Positions 1-8,644 of a stretch of 25,069 bases of DNA are shown here, piece by piece. A program made the translations under genes and the position numbers. The stretch is taken from positions 1 to 25,069 of IMG/VR virus record IMGVR_UViG_3300005527_000273, one strand, 5' to 3'. The stretch comes from a virus. Every line of letters starts with the position of its first letter. Position 1 is the stretch's first letter. The notes under the pieces were generated by a model, which was not told the DNA's origin, made no database searches, and saw nothing but the letters and a program-made list of their open reading frames with translations.

Positions 1-509
1 CTATATTAATATTTTTAAGAAATACTGCCTTCGGACCTGAATATGATTATCTTATAACTGACCCAAAAACGGACAATAAATTTGAAGTCAAACTTATTGT
101 GGATGAGGTAAATTACATAAAACCTAAACATGAAATGGGTACAGATGGTTTGTTTAGCGTTGAGTTACCAAAATCAAAAAATAAAGTTAAATGTAAATTA
201 CTAAGTATAAAAGAAAGTAATGAAATTGAATCGATTAGTAATAATTACCCTTCAGGAATGATTGCACCAATAGTTACAAAAAAATTAGAGAGTCAGATAG
301 TAGAACTAAACGGGTCAACGGATAAGGGTGAGATTGCAAAAATGATTTCAAACATGCCAATTGCCGACTCCAAATTTTTAAGAAGATTTTTATCTGAGTG
401 TGAACCACAACTTGATTTAATAAAAACAGTTACAGCCCCGTCAGGAGAAAAAGTCAACGTAATGGTTGGTTTTGGGGTTGAATTTTTTCGCCCTTTCTTC
501 ACAATATAA
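1..509 (+). CDS. 26: gp26-type baseplate hub/tail assembly chaperone (5' partial)
   Basis: The reading frame is open from the window edge (frame starting at base 3) to TAA at 507-509, so the ATG at 99 is internal and the true start lies upstream. The visible part begins with residues like FLRNTAFGPEYDYLITDP, continues with DGLFSVELPKS, KVKCKLLSIKE and a C-terminal GVEFFRPFF. From memory this pattern fits the T4 gp26 baseplate protein family (Pfam T4_baseplate), whose members often end in a GxxFFWP-like motif. These proteins act in the cytoplasm during baseplate hub and tail assembly and lie just before the tape measure gene, as here. The end of the frame contains TTT TTT CGC, a candidate +1 shift site into the next small ORF. 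Family call is moderately sure; the biochemical role is inferred from position. Confidence 0.7.
   Translation, partial: ILIFLRNTAFGPEYDYLITDPKTDNKFEVKLIVDEVNYIKPKHEMGTDGLFSVELPKSKNKVKCKLLSIKESNEIESISNNYPSGMIAPIVTKKLESQIVELNGSTDKGEIAKMISNMPIADSKFLRRFLSECEPQLDLIKTVTAPSGEKVNVMVGFGVEFFRPFFTI
483..491 (+). other. Candidate +1 programmed frameshift site
   Basis: In the gp26 frame the bases read TTT TTT CGC, followed 15 bases later by the TAA. A tRNA-Phe in the P site could move from TTT to the better-pairing TTC, leaving the A-site CGC, a codon rarely used in this AT-rich phage. The +1 frame (codon starts such as 487, 490 and 520) has no stop from the site to 642, so the product would be gp26 fused to the next small ORF. 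This is prediction only. Confidence 0.4.
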
Positions 510-519
510 AAAAATTTTA

Positions 520-642
520 ATGGATGAATTTTATTATTTAATAAAATTTGCAAACTTTTCATACTTGGATTTACTTAAAATGCCAACATTCGAAAGAAAG
601 TACTTTTTGGATAAGCTAATATCTGAATCAAATAAAACATAA
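520..642 (+). CDS. Small ORF after gp26, possible frameshift extension (chaperone C-domain)
   Basis: This is a 40-residue ORF starting with MDEFYYLIKF and containing a pattern of leucine, then MPTFERKYFLDKLISES. It begins 10 bases after the gp26 stop. Short segments of the type YYL...FS...L..MP..xR.+F...L resemble, from memory, the extension domain of tail assembly chaperones (the T part of gpG/gpGT in lambda-like phages) and small ORFs found after gp26 in other myoviruses. It could be a free protein started at ATG 520, which has an A-rich leader with no Shine-Dalgarno, or the tail of a gp26 fusion made by +1 frameshifting. The frame is open without a stop well upstream of 520, which allows the second reading. 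Its position directly before the tape measure gene supports a chaperone role. Confidence 0.6.
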   Translation: MDEFYYLIKFANFSYLDLLKMPTFERKYFLDKLISESNKT

Positions 643-650
643 TCCTAAAA

Positions 651-657
651 TATTTAT
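651..657 (+). promoter_or_regulatory. TATTTAT motif, 14 bases before ATG 672
   Basis: TATTTAT lies in the leader of the tape measure gene, with exactly 14 bases between motif and ATG. The same motif and spacing occur before the genes at 2507 and 16269. It could be a phage late promoter element or a translation-related leader signal. Function not shown. Confidence 0.4.
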
Positions 658-671
658 TTAAAAAAATTATT

Positions 672-2468
672 ATGTTTTTTAATGACCCACAACTAGAAGG
701 AGGTGCTGCCAAATCAATAGCCGAGCAAATTGAGGCCTTAAAGGGTGCTATTAAAGCAAATATAGCAGCACTCAGTGCATCGGATGCATTTACAGCTTAC
801 AAAAATATAGAAAAAACCGCAATAAGTATTGCTGATAGTTCTAAGACCTTACAAAGGTCTATGGGTGGTGTTGTTATGGACAGCTCTAAATTTGCGAGTA
901 AATTAATTGAGTCATACAAAAACACCGTCAAAATAGGTGCCGAGTTTAAAGATATCACTGGAACAGTCCAAGGACTTGCTGAAAGTATGCAAAGAATGGT
1001 AGACCCTTCTTTGCAAACTATTGAAAATATGGTTGCTCTTTCACAGGCAACAGGTATGGGTGCTGGTGAAGTTGGTAAAATGGTTGGTGAACTTACTAGA
1101 TTTGGTGGAACACAGTTGCAAGCAACAGAAAAAATGCATGATTTAGCCGTTGAAGCTAGAAAAGTGGGGATTGATTCAAAAAAGTTTTTAACTGATGTCA
1201 ACGCCAATATGAAATCATTAAATGGTTTTGGTTTCGGTAATAGTGTAAAAGGTTTAACTGACATGGTAAAACAAGCTACACTTTTAAGAACATCTATTGA
1301 AAAAATTGGTGCAAGTGCATTACAATCAAAAATATTAGACCCTGAAGGTGCTATGGAAACTGCAGCATCATTTCAAATGTTAGGTGGTGCTGTAGGTAAA
1401 TTAGCGGACCCTTTTCAATTAATGAGAATGGCACAATCAGACATGAAAGGGTTGCAAGATGAAATTATAAAATCAAGTGCATCTGCCTTTAAATTTAATA
1501 GTGAAACAGGAAAATTTGATACTTCAGTTGCTGACATGTATAGATTAAGAGAACAAGCAGCGTTAATGGGTAAATCTTTGGATGAGGTAATGGAAGTTGG
1601 AAGAGAGGCTGCAAAGGCAAACTTTTTGAAAGATAGATTTGGTTTTGCGGATTTGGATGAGGATGAATTGAATTTAGTAACGGGACTTACTGAAATTGGG
1701 CCTGACGGTAAAGTAACGATTGATATACCTGGTTATGGTGAAATTGAAGAAGCTAATTTAGGTAGTGCTGAAGCCCAACAAGCATTAAATGATTATATGC
1801 AGAAGGCTGGTAAAGACGAAAAAGATATTGCGATAAATAACTTAACTATTACTGAAAATCAGGCAAAAGATGTAAACATTATTAAAAGTGCTATATTAAC
1901 ACAAATGGGTGTTCAAGATAGGGCTACTTTTTTGAAAAATATTGAAACCGCAAACGAAAAACTTGGTAAAGCCATAACAAACGGAGCTGAAACAACAGCA
2001 AATACTCTTGAAAAAACCGCTAGAGATACTGCGAAATTTGAAACAACCGCAGCAGGTGAATTACCAGACCCATTAATTTCTGAAAATGCAGTGAATAGAA
2101 TGATGGATGTACAAGAGGAAGTAAAAAAAACTATCAAAAAACCAATTGAACCGGTACCTACCGTTACCGGTAATGATATGTTATTTAAACCTGGAGGTGC
2201 CCCACAAATAATGGCTAAAGACACGATATATAAAGGAATAGTTGGTGATGAGGTTGCTTTCGGAACTAACTTAACAGACGCACTTAATAAAGGTGGTGGG
2301 AGTATTGGAGGTAATATAGATATTAACATTAATTTAAATGGGTCTATTGCTGGTGACCCAGGACAATTGAACAAAATGTTTAATTCTCCTGAAGTTCAAA
2401 AACAAATTATGGATACCGTACTTTATAAAATGAACGAATATAAAAGACAACAAGGCGTATTATCCTAA
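672..2468 (+). CDS. Tail tape measure protein (gp29-like by position and length)
   Basis: A 598-residue protein, mostly helical and rich in Ala, Lys and Glu. It contains a tape measure-like segment at about residues 100-250 (VDPSLQTIENMVALSQATG, followed by GEVGKMVGEL). Its C-terminal part at about 540-598 is Gly/Asn-rich (GGGSIGGNIDININLNGS) and is followed by an amphipathic end. Length is close to T4 gp29 (590 residues), the hub protein that sets tail tube length. Position after the gp26-type chaperone locus and before baseplate genes is the usual one for a tape measure. Using the general rule of about 0.15 nm per residue, a tail near 90 nm would be expected; this is inference. The ATG at 672 is preceded by an AT-rich leader with a TATTTAT motif. 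No membrane segment or peptidase motif is obvious. I did not recognise a precise family, so the call rests on position, size and composition. Confidence 0.7.
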   Translation: MFFNDPQLEGGAAKSIAEQIEALKGAIKANIAALSASDAFTAYKNIEKTAISIADSSKTLQRSMGGVVMDSSKFASKLIESYKNTVKIGAEFKDITGTVQGLAESMQRMVDPSLQTIENMVALSQATGMGAGEVGKMVGELTRFGGTQLQATEKMHDLAVEARKVGIDSKKFLTDVNANMKSLNGFGFGNSVKGLTDMVKQATLLRTSIEKIGASALQSKILDPEGAMETAASFQMLGGAVGKLADPFQLMRMAQSDMKGLQDEIIKSSASAFKFNSETGKFDTSVADMYRLREQAALMGKSLDEVMEVGREAAKANFLKDRFGFADLDEDELNLVTGLTEIGPDGKVTIDIPGYGEIEEANLGSAEAQQALNDYMQKAGKDEKDIAINNLTITENQAKDVNIIKSAILTQMGVQDRATFLKNIETANEKLGKAITNGAETTANTLEKTARDTAKFETTAAGELPDPLISENAVNRMMDVQEEVKKTIKKPIEPVPTVTGNDMLFKPGGAPQIMAKDTIYKGIVGDEVAFGTNLTDALNKGGGSIGGNIDININLNGSIAGDPGQLNKMFNSPEVQKQIMDTVLYKMNEYKRQQGVLS

Positions 2469-2485
2469 AAAAATCTAAAACAATC

Positions 2486-2492
2486 TATTTAT
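2486..2492 (+). promoter_or_regulatory. TATTTAT motif, 14 bases before ATG 2507
   Basis: This lies in the 38-base gap after the tape measure gene, with the same 14-base spacing to the ATG as at 651 and 16248. It is a candidate late-gene signal for the baseplate block. Confidence 0.4.
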
Positions 2493-2506
2493 CATAAAAA
2501 GACTGA

Positions 2507-5500
2507 ATGGAGAGTCCACTATCATTTAATTCGAGCGAAAATTTTAGAAAAAAACTATTGGTGAGAAACCTTCCACCATACAAAGTAGATAGTGCTTTTT
2601 CAAATGACGGTAAACCAGGTTCTTCTGAATTTAATATTAATGACCTAACACCCATTGACTCCCCAAGTGTTGAACAAATAGGTAACCAACAAGAACAAAT
2701 TCTTTTACCTATAAATCAGTATGGTCCACAAACAAGTACTGGAGAATATGGAGACATCGTACCAATCAATATTAATTTAAATTATAAATCAAATGAAGGT
2801 GAATATGGATATCCTGACACTATAGAAAGTGATTTAGAGATTATTGGTAACAATACTGAAAAACAAATTATAATAAAAAATGTTTATAGACCTGAAAATG
2901 GTTTATCAGACTTCGGCTCAACTGCTTGGTACATTAATAATGATAAAGTTATTAATACTGTTGGTGAAGGTGAATATACGGTACAAGATACGATTGGTAG
3001 TAATTTAGAAACTACCGCAAATGCCGACCGACCTATTCTTATTACAAATAATCAATACGGACCTGAAAACCCTTCTAATGTCGAAGTTTCGATTAATAAT
3101 AATTTACAAACTAATGCTAACGAAGGTGAGTATGGTTTTCCTGATACTGTAGATAGTCCATTAGAAATAAAAGGAGAAACGGATAGACCTGCATTAATTG
3201 CTATAAATCAATATGGTCCTGAAAATTTACCAACAACCGAAGTATCAATAAATAATAACCTACAAACCAACTCAAATGAAGGTGAATATGGGTTTCCTGA
3301 TACTGTAGATAGTGAATTACAAATTGTAGGTGAAGACGTTAGAAAACCTAATTTCTTACAAAATCAATGGGGCCCTGAACAGGGACAAAGTGAAACTGAA
3401 GTTGAACCGTACAGAAAACAAAAAAATTTAGTAATACCACAAGGTAATTACGACGTTACTGATTCGGATGGCTCTCTTTTAGAACTTGTTGGAGGAATTA
3501 AAGAAACTGAAGCATACCTATCAAACAGATATGCTACGGGTGATGGTGAATATGACCCGACAGATTTCAAAACCCTTCAACAAGAGGCGTTACAGTTACC
3601 ATATGCTAATTCAGATAATACGTTTATATTTTTACCATCTACCTACACACCATATAGTATATTATTAAATGATGACCCATCGGGTTCTGATGGTAGTTTA
3701 TCACAAGACTCTGACTTAGCAAATATTGGCGCAAAACAATTAAATAAAGAATTTAAACATAGAGTTGCGCTTGAGTTATTTCAACAAACATTAGGACAAG
3801 TAAATATATTCAATTCTAATGTTAATCCCGATACTGGAGAAATATCTGCTCAACCAAATACCGACCCTTTCGATGCTATTGGTTTATTAACAGGTAATAT
3901 TCCTATTGTATCGAGAGTTTATAATATTACAACTCCTGATTTTCTATTTGGTCAAGGTATTAACTTTGCCGCTAAATTAGGTGGTCTTTATTCACCCTAT
4001 TCTTATATTCCTGGTGAGTATTTTGATTATCCTGAACGAATAGGTAATGGACCTTTTGAAAACCCATTATCATTAATAGGTGGGGCTTTAGGTTCTTTAT
4101 TTAGTGCTCTACAACCCGCAAATCAATCTTCATCTGAATTATTTGTTGAATTTACATCAGTACCAACACGTAAATTACTTTATGACCAATTAAAATATAA
4201 TCAGTACAGACCCGATTATAAAATAGGTAATAATTTACTCGCACCTAAAGGTGTGTTCTACCTTGGTGATAGAAAAAATCATTTGACAGAATTAATGTCC
4301 CCCGCACCCGAACTACCATATGCAAAAGATGGTAAAACCTCATCAATGGGACCTGTGCTTTCTTACTCTAATATGGGTAAGTTATATGAAGGAGAACAAT
4401 TAAATGAAACACAATTTGGTTTAAATAGTAGAAACTTATATAGTGCGGGAGCTAATAAAGATGGTGTTAAATGGATTGGTGCTGGTATCTTCGGTGGCGT
4501 AACTTGGATTGGTAGTAAGAGTCCGAAAGAGGATAACAAACCACTACAAGGTAAATTACAAGGTAGAGGTGGAGAGCAATTCGAAGACAATAGTGAATTT
4601 ACTTTTGGTAATTTAGTAGGTTTTGATTCAACTAAGTCTACTAATTTAGATTTCACACCAGGTTCTTTATTAGATGTAACACAAAAACTTGTAGATGCAG
4701 GGCAACGAAGTTCACAACCTTTAGAACATGTTGGAACCGCAATTAACCAAGTATCAAAAGTATTTAACGACGGATATCAAGAATTAACAAAAGGTTCAAG
4801 AGTTGTAAGATATACAACCCAAAACTCTAAACCTGATAGTAGCGCAACACCAACAGGTCTTGAGTATTGTAGAGTATTCACAAAAGACAGACCATACTAC
4901 ACTTATGACGAGTTACAAAAAACAGATGGTAATATAAGAGGTTATACTAATTCAGTATTAGACAACACTTACAATTTAAATATTGCACCAACTGACGGAT
5001 ATAGTATAAAAGATGGTAAAGTAAAAAAATACATGCTATCTTTAGAAAACTTGGCATGGAGAACATCAAATAAAAAGGGTTTTACTTATGATGATTTACC
5101 GGCTTGTGAAAAGGGACCAAATGGAGGTAGAATTATGTGGTTCCCACCATATGATTTAAGTTTTGATGAAAGTGTTAGTACACAATGGACTGACAACAAT
5201 TTTTTAGGTAGAACTGAACCGATTTATACTTACACTAACACATCAAGAAAGGGTAACGTTTCTTTTAAAATTATTGTTGACCATCCATCAATCCTTAATG
5301 TATTAGTTGATAAAGAATTAGAAAATGTTGGAAACAATGGAGAAATAACACAAATTATTGATTCATTCTTTGCGGGATGTACTAAGTACGATTTATGGGA
5401 CTTAGTTAGTAAATTCCCAATGTTTACTCCTAATGATATTTTTGAAACTCAAATATTAACTACGGAAGATGTTGTCACTGTAGTACAAGAAAACAGTTAT

Positions 5501-8500
5501 TCTATACCTGAACAAGAAATTGATATTGATAGTGAAATAGAACCTACACCTACACCATCACCATGTGTTGTTTTAAAATACCAAATTGGTGTTACCACCG
5601 ATTTAACGTATACGGGTTGTTCAGGAGATGTAATAACACTAACAGGTTTAGCACCAAACGCGAGTGGAGAAATATGTGCAATAAGAAGTAATGCTTATAA
5701 TTACTCAACACCTGACCCTACAAATACTATAACACCAACAGGACAAAATTGTGTTCAAACAACACCTGGACCAACTCCAGGACCAACACCTACACCAACA
5801 CCTACAGCAACCGAACCACCATTAAATATTCAATTTCCGGATATTGGTTTTTATTTTGATAACAACTTTCCTGACGGAACAGGAAATAGATACGGTACCA
5901 CTGTTACTCAAGATTTTGAACATTGGTACGATTTATATATTGCTTCAAAAAACAATTATTTAAATGATGGAAAACCTGATACCTATAGTGCTGCTTTGAA
6001 TAAAATATTTTCATACGATGATAGTACTAAAGCAGATAAAACTAGTTTCATTTTAGGACTTGATGATAGTAATGCGGCTAAAATAGAATATCTAAGGAAT
6101 TATGTAGATACAAGAAAAGAGGAAATAGGTATTTTTTTCGATTATATAACTAAAGAATTTAATGAAGCCAAAAGTTTCATACCAAAACTAGGTAAAATAT
6201 TAGATGACGGGGGAACCGTTGAATTTGATTTAGAGGCTAGTGCATCCGCTGTTACCGACCCTGAATATAATCTAAATTTATCTAAAAGAAGAAATGATGC
6301 AGTTTTGAAGTGGATATTAAAACAAAAGTCACCAAATCAAACAACTTTACAAAATTATAACCAACAAGGTAAATTGAAAATTAATCAAACGTCCGTTGGG
6401 GAAAGTCCCACACTGGAAGACAAACCATATAGATTTGTTGTATGTTCTAAAGGTTTTAAATCATCGAAACAAGAAGGTGTTGTGTCAATAAACGCAATGG
6501 CTTGTCGTAGAACTAAAATTAGTAATATCAAACCTATATATAACCAATCACAAAACGAAAACCAATCACAAAATTCAACTGTTCCATTAACTAATGGTGG
6601 TGATTCGTCACAAACTGGTCAAGAATTATCAGGTCAAGATTTCTTAGTGATTGCACCGAATCCACAACCCGGTGTTGATGGTGGTGTACCACAACCAAAT
6701 GACACAACTAACCCTTTTGTTACCCAAGACCCAATTTCACAACCTTATACAAATACACCAAATACGAGACAACAAGACGTACAAACACAAACACTACAAA
6801 AAAGAAAAGATTTAACAAAAAGATTAGCAAGAAAACTTTTAACTGAATGTAATTATTTTGAATACATCAAACAAAATGAACCAATGGTTTATGATGGTAT
6901 TAAATCAAAAATAAAATACTTCCAACCTGCATTCCATTCAATAACGCCAGAAGGACTTAATGCTAGATTAGTGTTCTTACAACAATGTATGAGACCTGGA
7001 GACACGATACCTACTGTATCTCAGTCAGATAGCGGTCAACAAACATTATTATTTAATGATGCGACGAACAGTGCTTTTGGTGCACCTCCAGTTTGTATTT
7101 TAAGAATAGGTGATTTTTTCCATACAAAAATTGTTATTGACCAAATAACTTTTAAATATGATGATGGTAGATTTGATTTAAATCCTGAAGGTATCGGAGT
7201 TCAACCAATGATTGCAACTGTGAATGTATCATTCAATTTTATAGGTGCTCATGGTTTGGCAGGTCCTGTCGCTCAATTACAAAATGCATTATCATTTAAC
7301 TATTATGCTAATACTGAAATGTATGACGAAAGAGCCGAATCAACAGAACAACTTAATTTAGAAGTTTATGATGCTCAAATACTTTCACAAGTAAAAGATG
7401 ACTTAAATGTTGTCAATACGGAAGCACCAAGACCGGTAGTTAATGACGGAGGAGTTACGATTGGGACAATAATAACTAATACAATTGATTTAAACACATC
7501 TATTACTTCAGGTACCATCAAGTATAAAGATGTAATGAGTGGGTTGGCAAATTTAACAAAAGAATATACTGAAAAAACACTTTCTACTTTAGAAAAAATA
7601 AATGAAAATTATTTGATTGGTGGACTACAGGTGTTCACAAAAGATAGAAAATATATAGAAGGTAATTTTAATTATTTAGGTGGAAATATAACAAATACTG
7701 CAAACATATTTGGGTACTCTTATGACGTTCAAACTAAAATTGAAAGTATTGCAACTAAAGCGAAGGAAGATGTTGATAATGGAGACGTTTGTCCACTTCT
7801 TTCAGGATTAGCAAATCAAAACTTATCAAACGTTCAAGTGAGAAAAGTTAAAAAAGAATTAAAAAATCAAATAGATGCTAAAAAAGAACAAATGTTGAAT
7901 GATTTAGAAAATTATGCAAATGAAATTAATAATATACAATACCCATTAATAAGTTCAATTGACAAAATAAATTATGTTTCAGATGCCCATGATGGGTTCA
8001 TAAAGAAAAATAATTCAGTAGTTATCTATAATCTTTCAGGAACAACACAGATAACACAACCAACCCTATCTGGTGTGAACAATACATTACAAGAACTTGT
8101 TGAAGATTCTTATTTGGTGAAAAATAACATAAATGATTTTTATCAAAAGTTACAAGATTTCAGTTTAATACCAACAGGTGAGGATGTATACAGAGACGAT
8201 TTTACTCAAAATACTTATATATCCAATCAAAACTTTTTACCACAAGAAACTGTATTCTTTATTTTATTTGGTAAAGACATAATAGATGATTCTGATAAGT
8301 TTGCAATAGATTTGATAGATAAAGCAATACCAAATTTAAATCAAGATGATGAAATTGCTTGGTTGAAATTCTTAGATGAAAATCTAAATCAACCGAATAC
8401 AGGACTTAGAGATTCATACAAAGCTTCTAAAACTGTTGTCGATAAAAAAATTGCAGATTTCAGAACAACGTATTTTAATTCTACATTTACAAATTATAAA

Positions 8501-8644
8501 CCCTATAATTTAGATAAAGAAAGAATAATGTGGTATGAATCCCAAGTAACAGCACAAGCACCTTATACTGATAATTTATCTGCAATTTACTCGTCAACAA
8601 ATGCGACGTGGGACAAATTTAATTTACAAAAAAGTTTTCAATAA
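2507..8644 (+). CDS. Giant baseplate protein with tandem repeats and OmpA-like insert
   Basis: A 2045-residue virion protein. Residues about 70-340 hold tandem repeats marked NQYGPEN...NEGEYGFPDTVDS. Near residues 875-930 are WFPPYDLSF, then FLGRTEPIYTYTNTSRKG and VDHPSI, which resemble tail tube/baseplate adaptor domains of contractile systems. A Pro/Thr-rich linker (about 1012-1021), a four-Cys segment (about 1022-1082) and a second PT-rich linker (about 1086-1105) lead into an OmpA-like domain (about 1107-1335). A Gln/Asn-rich linker (about 1343-1432) follows, then NPEGIGVQPMIATVNVSF and QNALSFNYYANTEMYDERAE (about 1559-1610). That last part is a conserved-looking baseplate core, from memory shared with large myoviruses. 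The C-terminus is helical. The stop overlaps the next ATG by one base (TAATG). I infer a tail-tube/baseplate junction protein decorated with inserts that may touch the host envelope. Exact T4 counterpart unknown. Confidence 0.7.
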   Translation: MESPLSFNSSENFRKKLLVRNLPPYKVDSAFSNDGKPGSSEFNINDLTPIDSPSVEQIGNQQEQILLPINQYGPQTSTGEYGDIVPININLNYKSNEGEYGYPDTIESDLEIIGNNTEKQIIIKNVYRPENGLSDFGSTAWYINNDKVINTVGEGEYTVQDTIGSNLETTANADRPILITNNQYGPENPSNVEVSINNNLQTNANEGEYGFPDTVDSPLEIKGETDRPALIAINQYGPENLPTTEVSINNNLQTNSNEGEYGFPDTVDSELQIVGEDVRKPNFLQNQWGPEQGQSETEVEPYRKQKNLVIPQGNYDVTDSDGSLLELVGGIKETEAYLSNRYATGDGEYDPTDFKTLQQEALQLPYANSDNTFIFLPSTYTPYSILLNDDPSGSDGSLSQDSDLANIGAKQLNKEFKHRVALELFQQTLGQVNIFNSNVNPDTGEISAQPNTDPFDAIGLLTGNIPIVSRVYNITTPDFLFGQGINFAAKLGGLYSPYSYIPGEYFDYPERIGNGPFENPLSLIGGALGSLFSALQPANQSSSELFVEFTSVPTRKLLYDQLKYNQYRPDYKIGNNLLAPKGVFYLGDRKNHLTELMSPAPELPYAKDGKTSSMGPVLSYSNMGKLYEGEQLNETQFGLNSRNLYSAGANKDGVKWIGAGIFGGVTWIGSKSPKEDNKPLQGKLQGRGGEQFEDNSEFTFGNLVGFDSTKSTNLDFTPGSLLDVTQKLVDAGQRSSQPLEHVGTAINQVSKVFNDGYQELTKGSRVVRYTTQNSKPDSSATPTGLEYCRVFTKDRPYYTYDELQKTDGNIRGYTNSVLDNTYNLNIAPTDGYSIKDGKVKKYMLSLENLAWRTSNKKGFTYDDLPACEKGPNGGRIMWFPPYDLSFDESVSTQWTDNNFLGRTEPIYTYTNTSRKGNVSFKIIVDHPSILNVLVDKELENVGNNGEITQIIDSFFAGCTKYDLWDLVSKFPMFTPNDIFETQILTTEDVVTVVQENSYSIPEQEIDIDSEIEPTPTPSPCVVLKYQIGVTTDLTYTGCSGDVITLTGLAPNASGEICAIRSNAYNYSTPDPTNTITPTGQNCVQTTPGPTPGPTPTPTPTATEPPLNIQFPDIGFYFDNNFPDGTGNRYGTTVTQDFEHWYDLYIASKNNYLNDGKPDTYSAALNKIFSYDDSTKADKTSFILGLDDSNAAKIEYLRNYVDTRKEEIGIFFDYITKEFNEAKSFIPKLGKILDDGGTVEFDLEASASAVTDPEYNLNLSKRRNDAVLKWILKQKSPNQTTLQNYNQQGKLKINQTSVGESPTLEDKPYRFVVCSKGFKSSKQEGVVSINAMACRRTKISNIKPIYNQSQNENQSQNSTVPLTNGGDSSQTGQELSGQDFLVIAPNPQPGVDGGVPQPNDTTNPFVTQDPISQPYTNTPNTRQQDVQTQTLQKRKDLTKRLARKLLTECNYFEYIKQNEPMVYDGIKSKIKYFQPAFHSITPEGLNARLVFLQQCMRPGDTIPTVSQSDSGQQTLLFNDATNSAFGAPPVCILRIGDFFHTKIVIDQITFKYDDGRFDLNPEGIGVQPMIATVNVSFNFIGAHGLAGPVAQLQNALSFNYYANTEMYDERAESTEQLNLEVYDAQILSQVKDDLNVVNTEAPRPVVNDGGVTIGTIITNTIDLNTSITSGTIKYKDVMSGLANLTKEYTEKTLSTLEKINENYLIGGLQVFTKDRKYIEGNFNYLGGNITNTANIFGYSYDVQTKIESIATKAKEDVDNGDVCPLLSGLANQNLSNVQVRKVKKELKNQIDAKKEQMLNDLENYANEINNIQYPLISSIDKINYVSDAHDGFIKKNNSVVIYNLSGTTQITQPTLSGVNNTLQELVEDSYLVKNNINDFYQKLQDFSLIPTGEDVYRDDFTQNTYISNQNFLPQETVFFILFGKDIIDDSDKFAIDLIDKAIPNLNQDDEIAWLKFLDENLNQPNTGLRDSYKASKTVVDKKIADFRTTYFNSTFTNYKPYNLDKERIMWYESQVTAQAPYTDNLSAIYSSTNATWDKFNLQKSFQ
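2714..3517 (+). repeat. In-gene tandem repeats of about 52-57 codons
   Basis: Units begin at the codons for N(Q/V)(Y/W)(G/R)P at 2714, 2879, 3050, 3206 and 3362. Spacing is 165, 171, 156 and 156 bases, always a multiple of three. The units at 3050 and 3206 are closest to each other and share INNNLQTN and NEGEYGFPDTVDS. A degenerate unit follows 3362. Many third-position differences show they are old and maintained at protein level, not a recent DNA duplication. Confidence 0.85.
5827..6498 (+). other. OmpA-like (peptidoglycan-contact fold) domain encoded inside the baseplate gene
   Basis: Residues about 1107-1330 of the 2045-residue protein begin with a beta-strand-like IGFYFDNNFPD. Helices follow, then VEFDLEASAS, PEYNLNLSKRRNDAVLKWIL and a closing GES motif. 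This follows the order of the OmpA C-terminal family: xGHTD/xGHAS, YNxxLSxxRAxAVxxyL, GxGES. The Arg of LSxxR is kept, while the usual Asp of GHTD appears as Ser (ASAS). Domain assignment is by eye. Confidence 0.6.

Noticed and set aside
99-509. ATG 99 as the real start of the gp26-type gene
   Set aside because: The frame is open upstream to the window edge and the upstream residues (FLRNTAFGPEYDYLITDP) look like part of the family's conserved N-terminal region.
797-1264. A 155-residue minus-strand open frame inside the tape measure gene
   Set aside because: It is fully contained in a well-supported coding frame, with low-complexity Ser/Leu/Pro composition typical of antisense shadows.
2714-3517. 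Regular repeats considered as a CRISPR array or recombination repeats
   Set aside because: Spacing is a multiple of three, the units are diverged at third positions and the whole region is one open frame, so these are protein repeats.
3486-3668. A 60-residue + strand frame in the baseplate gene
   Set aside because: It lies in another frame of the 2045-residue gene, with no leader or recognisable composition.
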